This document shows, one piece after another, positions 35,151-46,288 of a DNA stretch of 64,000 bases. Every line of letters starts with the position of its first letter. Positions within the stretch are counted from its first letter, which is position 1. The notes beneath the pieces are model-generated. The model was not told where the DNA came from, ran no database searches, and was given only the letters and a program-made list of their open reading frames with translations. The position numbers were made by a program, and so were the translations under genes. The stretch is from positions 73,262,552 through 73,326,551 of the forward strand of contig OX419756.1 of NCBI GenBank assembly GCA_948567375.1, given 5' to 3'. This DNA comes from Lunularia cruciata (lineage: Eukaryota > Streptophyta > Marchantiopsida > Lunulariales > Lunulariaceae).

Positions 35151-37200
35151 ATAGTTTGGTGTGGAAGAAACGTTTAGCAAGATATTTCAAAGAAAGAAGC
35201 AAATTTTTGTAATAATTGCCTTGTAACCATAGCTTGAGTAGATTATCTTATGTGTGTTGTGGTGGCTTGAGAAGTGTGTTGGTACTTTTACTAGATAATT
35301 GAGTGGAGGCAGCAAGTTGCTTTACCATCTCCAATTTGTGGCTTTGTATAGTAAGAGTGAAGAAATATCTTACTTGTGATGTTTGGTTATCCTCTTCCGT
35401 GTTGACAATCTACATGATCTAGTTTGCAAGTGTGTGATCTAGAAGCAATCATCTTGTATTATAGCATGTTTACTTGATTATATAACCAAGATCAGCTGAT
35501 CATGATGGCATGTGAAGAAAAGGAAGGGGAAAAGTGAAAGGGAAAGGAGTTTCTCCAATAGTGAAAAGAAGATGGATCTTAGTGAATGAAGGACAATGAG
35601 GACTGGGCTTGTAGAGTTTCTTTTTTTGAGAAAATAGTGAAGTCATGAAGATATAGCGTGACCAACCACCTAGCACAAACTGTATCTTTATATATAAAAA
35701 CACTTTAGTTTCTTGAGAAGGTCTATCAGCTAAAGAGAAATGACTACTTTGCATAATAACTTGAATGAGGAAAATAACACATTGGCTCTACCAAGGTAAG
35801 ACAAAGCAGACATAAATAAGACAAGCTCCAGTCATATCAATATCCAAAACAAGGAATTGTCATAACTACCAAGGCTGATTGTGAATTTTCTGCAACTCCT
35901 TGCAATGTTAAGCATGTTTAACGATGAAGATGATTATGTGATGGAGGTATTTACGGGCCTAATAATTGATTCAAGTTGAATTGGGAAGCAACAACTGAAT
36001 GTCTACGTGTGAGTAGCTAGGTACCCGATGCAATCTTGAGACCTTATAAACCTTGCAACAACATCAGATTGGTGGAGGTTGCCTAGAGTTAGAGGTCACT
36101 CAAACTACCCTAGATTTGGCTTGAGTTGGCCAGATTGGGCCTTATTTGGCTTTGCTAGTCGGCCAACTATCAAGGTTTTACATCAGATTGGTGGAGGTTG
36201 CCTAGAATTGGAGGTCACTCAAATTGCCCTATATTTGAATCTTGTCATTTAGAGGTATAAGGTTGTGGGCCATAAGAGGCTACAAACTCATACCTCATTA
36301 AGGTCAACAAGCTAGCTTTTTGGTGTGAGGCTAGCTAATTTTGATGAGTTCTTGGTCATTGTTTGGCAAAATTTTCCCACCCTTCTAGATTAAGCACAAT
36401 AAAGATTGAACCCCAAATCTCAAGTGCCTTAGCCAATTGGTCTCCTTCACTTGCTATCCTAATGATTATTCCATTGATACTTATACACATGTAGCTTTTG
36501 GCTAGGAAAGGCAATTTGATCCCATTCTTGGTCATCTTGGTAGCTTAGAAAGTAGGTAGACACTTTTATTATATTAAATGCCAAATGATGGTAGAGTCAG
36601 TCCAATATTGATTTATGAAACAGAAGGTTTTGTTTAGACGTCTTTTGATTGGACTCCCTCCTTTCTCTATTTCTTGTTTGTGCACCATGTTTGTGTGAGG
36701 TGTTGTGACATTAAAACATTGATACTATAGTGTGTTCTTGAAAATGAGACTAGAGTGATGACCAATCAAACTACTTTTGTTTCTTGCTAGTAAGGCATGA
36801 AGTGATGACCTACATATTGTGAGAGTGTGTGTTGTGATTGCAATTTACAAGTCATCTTTTCTCCTAGTTTATATATCCCAATTAGAGCTACCTTAGTGGG
36901 TGGTATTCAATTGGTGTTAGCATTTGGTGGTGGCACTTGGTAGTAGTCCTTGGTGGGGTACTTGTGGTGATTACAGTTGTGGTTTGAGCTACATTATCAC
37001 AACAAAGTTCTTTGGGGATTCTAGAGGAACTAGTATTGTAGTATGTAATGGTTTTATCTGGAGTGGCACTTGGTATGAGTCTATAGCTCAAGTCCTAGTG
37101 AGAGAAGAGATTGACTTTGATTTGAAGTTGGACATAAGAGCTAATTTAGTTGATAGTGCACTTTTGGTGTTTTTGCACCATTGTTGTTAGACATGGACAA
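35151..37200. other. Intergenic or decayed retroelement DNA
   Basis: No gene is recognised. A tandem duplication (ACATCAGATTGGTGGAGG...) starts at 36,061 and 36,180, period 119. Because an LTR-like segment and a gag-like fragment flank the whole stretch, it may be internal sequence of a plus-strand element. Confidence 0.4.
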
Positions 37201-37214
37201 GATTTATTAGGCCT

Positions 37215-37520
37215 CCAAAGACCCTAGGTGTTACTTTGGTACAATGGGTACTATTGAGTTGGATGACTTCATCCAAGAGTTTGATGGTTGGAGTTTGATG
37301 GTTGGTGTGATCTGCAATAGATGCAAAAATTGAGTTTTTTTACACTCTTCATGGCATGTTTAAGCACTTGGAAGGTCCACTGATGGATGATTATCATGAG
37401 TTCAAGAGAGTTCACTTTGAGAAGATTGAGCTATAGAGATAATATTGGTCTTTGAACCACATCTCTATCACTTTAGGCTTGGTTGCTAGTGGTAGATCAA
37501 CAATACCCATGAGTTCTAGC
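37215..37520 (+). pseudogene. Gypsy gag-like fragment
   Basis: With frame changes this reads IELDDFIQEFDGW, then FFTLHGMFKHLEGPLMDDYHEFK and VHFEKIEL. I judge this gag-like from the F-x-x-FD-x-W...LEGP pattern followed by a short charged helix. It ends where AT-rich sequence begins at about 37,540. It could be the gag of a plus-strand copy of the PHD-type Gypsy family. Confidence 0.4.
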
Positions 37521-37559
37521 TCTAGTAGCATTGAAAAATTCTTTAATTAAAATTCTAAA

Positions 37560-38380
37560 AATATTTTCATATTCTTATCAATTAGAAATATTATTTAAGC
37601 AAGTAAAATCGTAATTCATACTATATATAACTAGTGTTTAATCCTAAAATATTCTCGAGTCCTTTGTTATTATATCATACGTATACATTGCTGCATAACA
37701 TACATCATTGTCAACATCACACACTATAGAAGCACAACTCACACATAAGGCATACATGGACTCTTAAGTACCACAATAATCAATTTATCTCCATAACTCA
37801 AATCACATTCAATCAGATCAATACTTGATTTGTCACTCAATAATTTATCAACAATTAGGCACTAATTATAGTAAAGCCACACCCATTCTAGCTAAGAGAT
37901 TCCAAGTGACACTCATTGGCTTCCTATCCACTCTAGCTAGGAACTCAAAAGCTCAATGATAAAGAAGTGAGCTCTTTGGAGCTGCACTCCCAAAGTATAC
38001 TCCTAATTTTGATCTAGATCTCTTTGCAATGGTCTTGCTAACGGCACACCCGATGGTGCAAACAATGCAAGTGATGGTGGGTCCACTATGAAGTCAATAC
38101 CCCAAACACAAAATCTAACCGTTGGAAAGTAGTCTATGAGTAACTACCAAAATACCTCTAGCTAACTATCATTGCTACCTAGTGTCCAAGCAATCTAGAT
38201 GCAATGCTACAAATGGTATGACAAATATCATATGTATATACATTGCTACACAACATACATCGGTACATGACATATATTATTGTCAACATCACACACTATA
38301 GAAGCACAACTTACACATAAGTCATACATGGACTCCAAAGTACCACAATTGCCTCCCTAGTTGGCGGTTAGGTCTCTCTA
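37560..38380 (-). repeat. Probable 3' end and LTR of PHD-type Gypsy copy A
   Basis: This contains 37,830-38,223, the inverted homologue of 32,429-32,860. It is flanked by two direct copies of a ~110-bp block (GTATAYATTGCT...TATTGTCAACATCACACACTATAGAAGC) at 37,681-37,785 and 38,231-38,355. Exact LTR ends are not resolved. Confidence 0.5.
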
Positions 38381-38541
38381 ACTCCAAATAACCATCAACT
38401 CCAAGTATATGGTATACCCTATGGTGAGCAAAAGATCAAGAGGCTAAGTGCTATCAAGCCCCATCGTCAGTTGCTTATCTACAATCTATACCATACAAAG
38501 GATGAACTAGCTAAAGGTCGAGTATATCTAGAACATAACCA

Positions 38542-38817
38542 CTATCTTGGAGGAACCACCATGAGAGGAGGAGTCATACATGCCAAATGCCATCCTCTCA
38601 AACAACTATCACACACTAACATAGTAGCAGCTCCACCAGAAGAGCCGCATAATATACACAACAAGCATATACATACAAGTGCCAACCTTGGGTCCATAGT
38701 ATCATCAATGTTTGAGAGGTGGTATATCACACAATTGCGCACATGATCCTTCCAAACAACACCATCATGTCCTTCCAACACAAGGACTCCAGATGGAAAA
38801 ACCTCACGCACTCTCAA
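38542..38817 (-). pseudogene. Polyprotein C-terminus with PHD zinc finger
   Basis: This is a 91-codon open frame. After VFPSGVLVLEGHDG (the family's post-integrase beta-rich segment) comes CILC (Cys54, Cys57 of the frame), then CDSC (Cys69, Cys72), His77 and Cys80 (GWHLAC), then TPPL. This spacing is the C4-H-C3 pattern of a PHD finger. The last pair is spoiled: a TAG at 38,542-38,544 precedes W-x-C, and the final Cys is Tyr. PHD fingers bind histone H3 tails, so the ancestral protein probably used it to choose chromatin targets (inference). Confidence 0.75.
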
Positions 38818-39930
38818 GATGTGCTGCTTGTAGAAACATCAAGTGTCAATAGTGTTGTCTACTGTAGATATACATAGTCACTTGGATGAAATCAATGGAT
38901 TGAGAGTCTATAACCTCCTCCTCAAATGGTAGCATAACATAAAATATCCCTATGTTGAGCAATTGCCAAGTTCTCAAAGGCCATCCGCATCACTCTCCAA
39001 AAGATCTTTGCTTGTTGAGAACATGTGCTCATCCATACATCTTGATCATCCAAGTCCAACACTATAGTAGCATCTTGACAAATGGCTGTAGGTAAATTTG
39101 GATCTTGTCCATAGAGTAGAAAGTAAGGAGAGAAGGATGCTAAGGAGGCTTGCTAGCTAAACCAATAGCCCATAACCAACCAAGGTAATTGGAGATCCCA
39201 ATCTTCCAAGTGGCCTCTCTATAACCATACTTTTGCAATCCTTTCTTCATTATCTGAACCACTCTCTTTGCTAAGTCATCTACCTCAAGGTGATCTTGGG
39301 AGGTAGTATGATGATCAATAAAAGCCTTATCATACAAGACCTAAAACTCTCCTAAGAACTTTGTACCTTGATTTGTCAAAACCTCAATTGGAGCACCAAA
39401 ATGACTAAGAACTCAATCTAAGAACGAGTAACCTGTCCTTTCATTGGACTTGTTAGGAAGTGCCAGCAACTCAATCCACTTGGAGAAGTACTTTACCATC
39501 ACCAAAACATACCAATTATATCTCATAGTCAATAGTAAAGGTCCAATGAAGTCCAAACTCCAATGGTATCCCAACCCCATGATAGGTAATGGATGTAACT
39601 GTGGTGTAGGAGTATTAAATGATGCTCTAACTTGTTCACAAACCACACATTTAGCAACAAACTATTGTACATCAATCTGCATACCCTGCTACCAATGATG
39701 ACTTTGGAGCAAGCTATATGTATGCTTTACTCCAAAATGTCCTAGCTCCTCATGAGCATGATGGACCAATTGTGGTCTCTAAGATGGAAGTGGTACTACT
39801 CTCACTCTACCATCCTCCCATACACACAAAAGGTGTTTGCCTCCAATCTGAACCACCTAGCTTGTTGAAGGACATGGTCTCTCTCCTTGGCCCTAATTAT
39901 GCCACTCATAACACCAATGCAAAGATAGTC

Positions 39931-40291
39931 TATCACTAAGACATCATCATGAATGTCTCGCTAAACTATACCACTATCTCCACTTCTTTATATGTGACCT
40001 CAATAACTTCTCCTAAATGTGTTGAGAGAGATACCACCAAAGCCTCAAAATATACAAAGAAAGGCAGATGCATGTCAACCTGGCACCATCTCCTCGTCTA
40101 TCTTAGTCCATCACTAAGGCATCATCATGAATGTCTCACTAAACTATACCACTATCTCCAGTCTGTGGATATGTGACCTCAATAACTTTTCATAAATGTG
40201 TTGAGAGAGATACCACCAAAGCCTCAAAAAATATATAGAGAAAGGCAAATGCATGCCAACCTAGCACCATCTCCTTGTCTATCTCACCATG
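39931..40291 (-). repeat. Two-unit tandem duplication, 178 bp, in PHD-Gypsy copy A
   Basis: TCACTAAG-CATCATCATGAATG starts at 39,933 and 40,111, and both units run through GAGAGAGATACCACCAAAGC to TGCCAACCT/TGTCAACCT. The matching part of copy B (48.41-48.59 kb) has only one unit, so the duplication arose after the copies separated. Confidence 0.88.
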
Positions 40292-40775
40292 CCAAAATCT
40301 AACCTTACTGGCTGAGACATGGGTTTCTACTCAACCCATCTACATCACGATTCACCACTTTAGGTCTATGAATAACCACAAAATCATACTCTTGTAAAAT
40401 CAGAGCCCATTGTGCAAGCTTCCCTAAAAGCTCTCTATTGCTCATCTCGCCAACACCACTCTTGTGTAAGCTTGGTCAACTTCATCAAGGCCTTGGCAAT
40501 GGCACAAAATCCTCTAACATAGTGGTGATAGAAGTTTACCAACCCAAGGAATGCTTGCACTCTGCTCACATCCATAGGTAGAGGAATCTATGCAATAGCC
40601 TCCAACTTGGTCCATTGAACACCATGGTAGATAATGTGATCCAAATACTAAACCTGCTCATGGAAGAACCTACACTTTCCAAGATGTAATTTGGGTCCAT
40701 GAGATCTCAACCTCCCAAACACCTCCAACAAATATCTCTCATGCTCCTCCACTATAGGTATACCTTGTTAACACA

Positions 40776-40930
40776 ATCACCAATACATGTATCTAATCAA
40801 AGAGTGTAGCTCCTTTTAAGTGGAACTTCTTTGTTATATAATAAAGACAAGGTGCTTCTTTGGAGCATCACCATATTGAAGAATGAAACCTTGTATTTCT
40901 CTTTTGTTTCTCTTGGAGTTTCTCTTGTCC
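40776..40930 (+). repeat. Truncated 5' LTR of the chromovirus-type Gypsy
   Basis: CACCAATACATGTATCTAATC, GTGTAGCTCC, the TATA region TATATAATAAAGACAAGGTG and TTTGGAGCATCA match the LTRs at 46,289-46,840 and 52,221-52,954. The upstream part of the LTR is missing at the junction with PHD-Gypsy copy A. Confidence 0.7.
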
Positions 40931-41541
40931 TCAAAATCTTTGAGGTCCCAAAGGCAGTCTAGACAGTCCGTACTCCTTCATGAATGATTATATTAACCTT
41001 GTATTGTAGTAGAAAGTATTTATCTAGAATCAACATTGTGTATGAATCATGGAACTATAGTTGTAAGATCTAATCCAATGAATGCAAGGCATGTTGAACA
41101 AGTTTTGAGAGATCACAATGGCAATAAAGACATTATAAAGTCAAGTATATGTATTCAAGAGTAATCATTTAATGCAAGAAGTGGGATCATCCCAAAACCT
41201 AATGAAAATGGCCAAAGTACTTGTAGAGTCACCCACAACAATGACCCAAACCTCGATCAACAATGAAGCCACATTGTTACTATGAATAAAAAAGACATGT
41301 AATATTGAGCTTTACAAAGGATAATGCTCCATAGGAGTAGTGGAGAACTTGATCTTGAGAATGAATGAATATCTTCAATTATTCACAACATAGATCATAA
41401 ATTTTTCTATATACATGTTTGCATGTGGGTACTTAACTCATAAAGCTCTCACTTAGTATGATAATTGGGAATGAGCAATGTTGGCAAAAGGAAGGGTAGA
41501 TCACTTGGACAGCAATGCAAGAACGGTTGAAGAATTTCTAA

Positions 41542-42535
41542 TTGGTGGATTCTATGCAAATGGCTCAAACTTGTCTATGGAGGTTGAAGCAAAAGAATAG
41601 CATCCAAGACGGCATGGAGGTACTTCTTGATTTTCAAGTCACCATAATTGATATGAGCACAATAGAAGCTCTTGACAACTTCAAATGGGAGTTAAAAAGA
41701 GCAAATTTGACAAGAGGTGATGGTACAAAACCCTTGCATAGTTTTTGAAACCATTGCGTGTACTCAAAAAATAACTAGAGCACTTGGAGTTGGTGAAGGA
41801 ATAACCCCAACACAAAACCATTGGGTTGAACCATTTCACTTTGGTGGACAAGTTCATATGGAAATGGGGAACATTTTTTGAGCTCCTTCTTTTTTTGAGA
41901 CCAAGAAGCTCAATAGTTCCAAGTAGAATGAGGATGTTTCAAGGAAAGGAGAGATAGAGTCCCCAAGGAGGAAGGAGCTCAAGTAGAACAACATTGCTAT
42001 TATGTCAGCCAATTTAGGCATATAGCCATCAATTGTCATACTTGCTTTCCTAAGGGCCTTTTGCCTCCATACAAGCAACCTTTAAACAAGCTGGAGGGAC
42101 AAATCAAAGATAATAAAATCACATTAGAAAACAAGATTGCTAGTAAATGTACCTTGTGGCCTTATTTGCTCAAAAGGACAGAGAAAATTTAGGGAGAAGA
42201 AGAGGACAAGCATGCAAAGATTTAAGAAGACCATTGCACAATTAATGTTTACAAATGGAGTACTAAAAGGAAATTAGATGCAAGTATTGATAGACCTTAG
42301 AGCAATAGAGAATTTATTATCTTGCTTTATTGCAATAAGGTTGGGAATGGAGTTTTAGAAAAGATGAGAGTGAAGTAGGATTACCTAATGGTCAAACAAA
42401 GAAGATTGAGTCAAACCTCAGAAAGATAACACTCTCTATAGGAGAGTATAAGAAAGAAATTGATTTGTGAGAGATATTGTTAGCTCATTATGATGTGATC
42501 TTGGGTATACGCTAAATAGAGCACTACAACCCTAT
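41542..42535 (+). pseudogene. Chromovirus gag and protease remnant
   Basis: The frame at 41,542 (68 codons) encodes a charged gag-like segment. A C-YY-V...H-x4-C knuckle with the second Cys replaced lies near 42,000. Near 42,290 the frame gives VLIDLGAIENL-like residues, where a retroviral-type protease would have D-[ST]-G. The matching downstream block (AHYDVILGI) is at about 42,485-42,510. Frames are broken. Confidence 0.6.
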
Positions 42536-42721
42536 TGTAGATTAGCAAAGGAAAATAGTAAGGATAAGCCAATGGAAGATATTTGAAGATTTGATAAAAT
42601 CCCAAAGGCAAGAATTGTCTATGTTATAAGGACAATAAATATCAATAAGACAAATAGGTGTTTCATGGGCTAAATAAGAGAAATCCAAAGTGGAAAACTA
42701 GATGGACAAAGTCTTGACAAT

Positions 42722-44000
42722 TTGAAAGATATGACTAGTAAATCTACAAATGTATTTTGTAATGATTTATTCTCAAGATTGCCACCAAGAAGGAGAGTAG
42801 ATTATAAAATTGAGACACTTCTTGGGAGTACACTTCCTTGTAAAGCCTCATACCGACTATCACCTCATGAGTTGGAAGAATGCAAGGCTCAAATTGAAGA
42901 TATATTATAGAAAAGGTTAATGTATCACCTAATGTATCACCATGTAGTGCTCCTATCTTGTTTGTGAAGAAGAAGGATGAGATATTGTGGATGTGCATTG
43001 ACTATCAAGGCCTAAACCAAAAAATAGTGAAGAACAAGTATCCATTACCTTGAATGGATGGCCTATTTTATCAGCTCAAAGTGCAAAACACTTCATTAAA
43101 CTTGATCTGTAGAATGTGTAAAACCAAATTAGAATTGTGGAGGAAGACATGCACAAAATTGCCTTTCAAACAAGGTATGTTCACTTTGAGTACTTAGTGA
43201 TGTTGTCTGGCCTCACTAATACACCAACCACTTTCATGAGTTTGATGAATGAAATATTTTTTCAATACTTGGATAAGTATATTATCATTTTTTCTAGATG
43301 ATATGTTAGTCTCTAGTAGGATAATGAAGAAGCATAAGCAACATCCATGATAAGTTCTCCAAATTTTGCAAAAGAATCAATTATATGACAAAATCTCAAA
43401 GTGCAAGTTTGGAGTTGATTACTTGAGTCATAGATTCAATGTAGAAGGTATCCAAGTTTTTTAAAATAAAATAAAAGTCATTCAAAAGTGGTGTGCTCTA
43501 GAAGATCAAACTCAACTCAAGAGTTTCTTGAGATTAATTGGATTCTATCGTTGATTTTTCAAGGACTTCTCCAAGGGTACACAAGCTCTAATATCATTAC
43601 TTCGCAAGGGTAAGAAATGGATATGATGAACCACACAAGAACTTTCTTTTCAAGCATTGAAAGAGGTATTACTATGGGCACCAATCTTGCAATGGTATGA
43701 TTCAAAACATCCAATCAAGTTGGCTATGAATGCATTAGGCATTGCAATAGAAGTAGTTCTACAATAATAATGGGAAGATGAATGACATCCAATTATTTTC
43801 TAAAAAACTATTACCAATGGAGCAAAATTATCACATCATCAAACAAGAAGAGTTGGCAATTATCCTTGCTACCAAGCATTAGAAGCAATATCTTGGCAAG
43901 AAGACATTTGTAGTGGAGATAGACCACAAACCACTAGTCTACCTAGAGACAGAAAAATACCTATCCCATCAACATTTTTTTTGGCAAAGTAGAGACATTG
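42722..44000 (+). pseudogene. Chromovirus RT and RNase H remnant
   Basis: The 62-codon frame at 42,722 contains FSRLPPRRRVDYKIE and [19 protein letters not shown], the RT entry block of Gypsy elements. Broken frames then give [27 protein letters not shown] (43,290) and RFF...GTQALI-type connection. The RNase H start lies near 43,650-43,760. Nonsense codons are frequent. Confidence 0.75.
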
Positions 44001-44636
44001 TTTAATATGAATTTTATATATTTGGAGTGTAAGAAGAAACTCATGGATGCATTAACTTGGATGCATATAGTGAACAATCTTGTTGTAGATATCAAGATGA
44101 AACCAGATTTCTAGATGTGGATTCTAGAGGCTACAAAGACTAGTCTATAGATTATAGGTACTCAATCATCCAAGAGCATCACCAATAGCCAAAGACTCAC
44201 CTTCATGGATGGTAAGTTATGGATCCTTGATGCTCCAAAACTACAAACCACAATCTTGGCCAAATATCATGATTTTGCCATTGCATCTCATGTTGAAGTG
44301 GACAAATATTTAATGAGTTTTAATATGACTATTATATATGTAGAGTGTAAGGAGAAACTGATAAATGCATTAACTTGGATGCCTATAGTGAACAATCTAG
44401 TTATAAATATCAAGATGAAACCAAATTTCTAGATGTGGATTTTAGAGGCTACAAAGACTGGTCTATAAATTATAGGTACTCAATCATCCAAGGGCATCAC
44501 TAATAGCCAAGGACTAACCTTCATGGATAGTAAGTTATGGATCATTGATGCTCCAGAATTATGAACCACAATCTTGGCCAAATATCATGATTTTGCCATT
44601 GCAAGTCATGTTGAAGTTGACAAAATCTCATATGTA
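44001..44636 (+). repeat. Two-unit tandem duplication, 318 bp, RNase H end to integrase start
   Basis: TTTAATATGA...GAGTGTAAG starts at 44,001 and 44,319 (GAGTGTAAG at 44,025 and 44,343). Both units read through LTWMP (end of RNase H) and LWILDAP...LAKYHDFAIA (integrase zinc region) to CATGTTGAAGT. Divergence is low to moderate. Confidence 0.92.
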
Positions 44637-45522
44637 GTCAAACACCATTACTATTGGCCCAAGACAAGCCAAGATATAATGGAGTATGTTTGAAGATGCC
44701 TCCTCTATTAGCAAAAAAGAAGCTCATAATCAAGCTCTCATAGGTCTCCTTCAACCCCTTCCTACCCCTACATAATGTTAGAAGCAAGTTGGCATGGATT
44801 TAGTTTGTGAATTGACCAAGACCATCGTAAGTTTTGACTCCATTGCAATCTTTGTGGACCAATTGAGCAAAATCATTAATTTTTGTCCTACAACCAAGGA
44901 TGTGACTGTACCATAATTGGCTCAATTGTACTTAGCTATAGTCTTTTCTCAACATGGCCTGTCTTGAATGCTCATCTCATATTGCAACACTCAATTCACT
45001 AGTTTGTTTTGGAGAACACTCCTTTTGAGTTTTCAAAACTAAAGTTATAATATCCATAGCCTACCATCCGAAAACTGATGGAAAAATAGATTGGGTTAAT
45101 TTCACTATCAAGGATGTGCTATAGGGCTTCACTTTGGAGGAGCAAGTAAGGTGTGACACACTACTTCCCTTGATGGAATTTGCATATAATGATTCAATGA
45201 ATGCATCTACAAAACTCACACCATTCTTCATCATGTATAGCAAAAAACCTTTCACACCTTTGATCTTCATGAAGGTCAGCCCAATGGTACCAAAGTTGAT
45301 AATGCCAATGCTTTTATGTCTCAAATCCAACAAGATGTGGAGAATGCAAAGAACAAGTTGCTAGTAGCCCAAAATTACCAAAAGTAATATGTAGATGCAC
45401 ATTGCTTGCACATGGAGTTTGAAGTTGGGGATCAAGTATAGTTGTCCACCACCAATATTATGTTGGTTGGCCTTTCCTTAGTTCAAACCCAACTTCATTG
45501 GTCCTTTTCTATCATTCAACGT
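44637..45522 (+). pseudogene. Chromovirus integrase core remnant
   Basis: YYWPKTSQDI, then MDLVCELTKTI...SIAIFVDQLSK (first catalytic Asp region) and later MEFAYNDSMNASTKLTPFFIMY (45,173-45,240), the FAYN-S-x-H-x-S-T block of Gypsy integrases. FEVGDQV is at about 45,420. Stops interrupt it. It ends abruptly at the solo LTR. Confidence 0.75.
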
Positions 45523-45626
45523 TGTAAAAGAATGAAACCGAGGAGAGAAATAGGAGAATGGAAACTCACATTGGGACACTTGAATGAGGGAAAACTCCAA
45601 ATGCCTAGCATGAGCTTCGGCTTTGG

Positions 45627-45634
45627 TATTTATA
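45627..45634 (-). promoter_or_regulatory. TATA box of the solo LTR
   Basis: The minus strand reads CCTATAAATACC, an excellent plant TATA context, about 300 bases into the LTR. That leaves about 75-80 bases for R and U5. Confidence 0.7.
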
Positions 45635-45653
45635 GGTAGCATTCAAGACCCTT

Positions 45654-45861
45654 GAAGCTTCTCAAGAAGCTTCCTTGAGCCACTTTCTTGGAGTGCAAGC
45701 CAAGTTAACCAGGAAGCTTCTCAAGAAGCTTCCTTCTAGAAGTTGCCTACTTGGCGTGCAAGCTAAGCTAGTTAGAAGCTTCTAGAAGCTACATACTTAG
45801 GGCACAAGTTAACTAGTTGGGAAGCTTCCCAAGAAGCTTCTTAGATGCTTCTAGAATATTC
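45654..45861 (-). promoter_or_regulatory. Heat shock element array in U3
   Basis: The HSE consensus is alternating nGAAn/nTTCn blocks. Here four repeat units begin with GAAGCTTC at 45,654, 45,713, 45,775 and 45,821 (spacing 59, 62, 46). Two three-block perfect HSEs are present, with further GAA/TTC pairs at four-base spacing. All lie 20-235 bp upstream of the TATA box. Confidence 0.7.
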
Positions 45862-46120
45862 TAGGCTATTTTGTCTTATTCTCTACTTCATAAGCCCGAC
45901 TAACTTTGTTGCTAAACTGCATATTGTTACAAATGCATTGGAGCAATGACATATCATCTTGTTGTACCTTCACACATGAAATGTTTCATGTTTCTTTGCT
46001 ATGATGTTATGCACCTCAACCCTACAAGACTTTCCTTGCCTCCAAGAAGCTCAACCTTGTCTGATACTCATTTGATAGAATGGAGGAATACAAAGTAGGC
46101 ACATTCTCTAAAAATACATC

Positions 46121-46240
46121 CAAGGTACCCGCCATCAACATGTAGAATATCTTGTCCATTGGAAAGGATACCCATTGTATGAGGTCACCTAGGAATCTAC
46201 AGCTAACTTGATCAATGCATTAATTGTGATGCAATCTTTT
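46121..46240 (+). pseudogene. Chromodomain remnant of the Gypsy polyprotein
   Basis: The frame through 46,130-46,235 reads RHQHVEYLVHWKGYPLYEVT, then a TAG where Trp is expected, then ESTANLINALI. VEYLVHWKGY and the W-x-x aromatic cage pattern are diagnostic of the integrase-tail chromodomain, which binds methylated H3 and guides insertion. Confidence 0.85.
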
Positions 46241-46288
46241 GAGCACCAACTCACAATGAGGACATTACGTCTTAAATGGGAGGAAGTT

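Larger units (their letters stand above)
38471..40771 (-). mobile_element. PHD-finger Gypsy, copy A (truncated)
   Basis: Reading right to left on the minus strand: RT C-terminus (HLGKCRFFHEQV at about 40,675, then VQAFLGLVNFYHHYVRGF), a Gypsy connection, then directly the end of RNase H (GKLAQWALILQEYDFVVIHRP). Most of RNase H is missing. Integrase follows (39,646-39,140; LDFIGPL, APIEVLTNQG, HHTTSQDH), then a C-terminal PHD finger (38,660-38,540). Catalytic damage is visible: TDQG has become TNQG, and the usual AERVV is AKRVV. The right end is cut at about 40,772 by an LTR of the chromovirus family. Not active. Confidence 0.82.
45523..45931 (-). mobile_element. Solo LTR with heat-shock-element array
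   Basis: On the minus strand the segment starts TGTAACAATATGC and ends CATTCTTTTACA, with 5-bp inverted ends TGTAA/TTACA. The chromovirus reading (integrase tail to MTYHLVVPSHMK) stops at its left edge and resumes at its right edge, so it is an insertion. Flanks AACGT and AATGC fit a 5-bp target-site duplication with two transitions. A TATA box lies at 45,627-45,634 (minus, CTATAAATACC). Upstream of it are GAAGCTTC words at 45,654, 45,666, 45,713, 45,725, 45,775, 45,821 and 45,833, plus the perfect heat shock elements GAAgcTTCtaGAA (45,775-45,787) and TTCtaGAAtaTTC (45,849-45,861). Confidence 0.8.
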
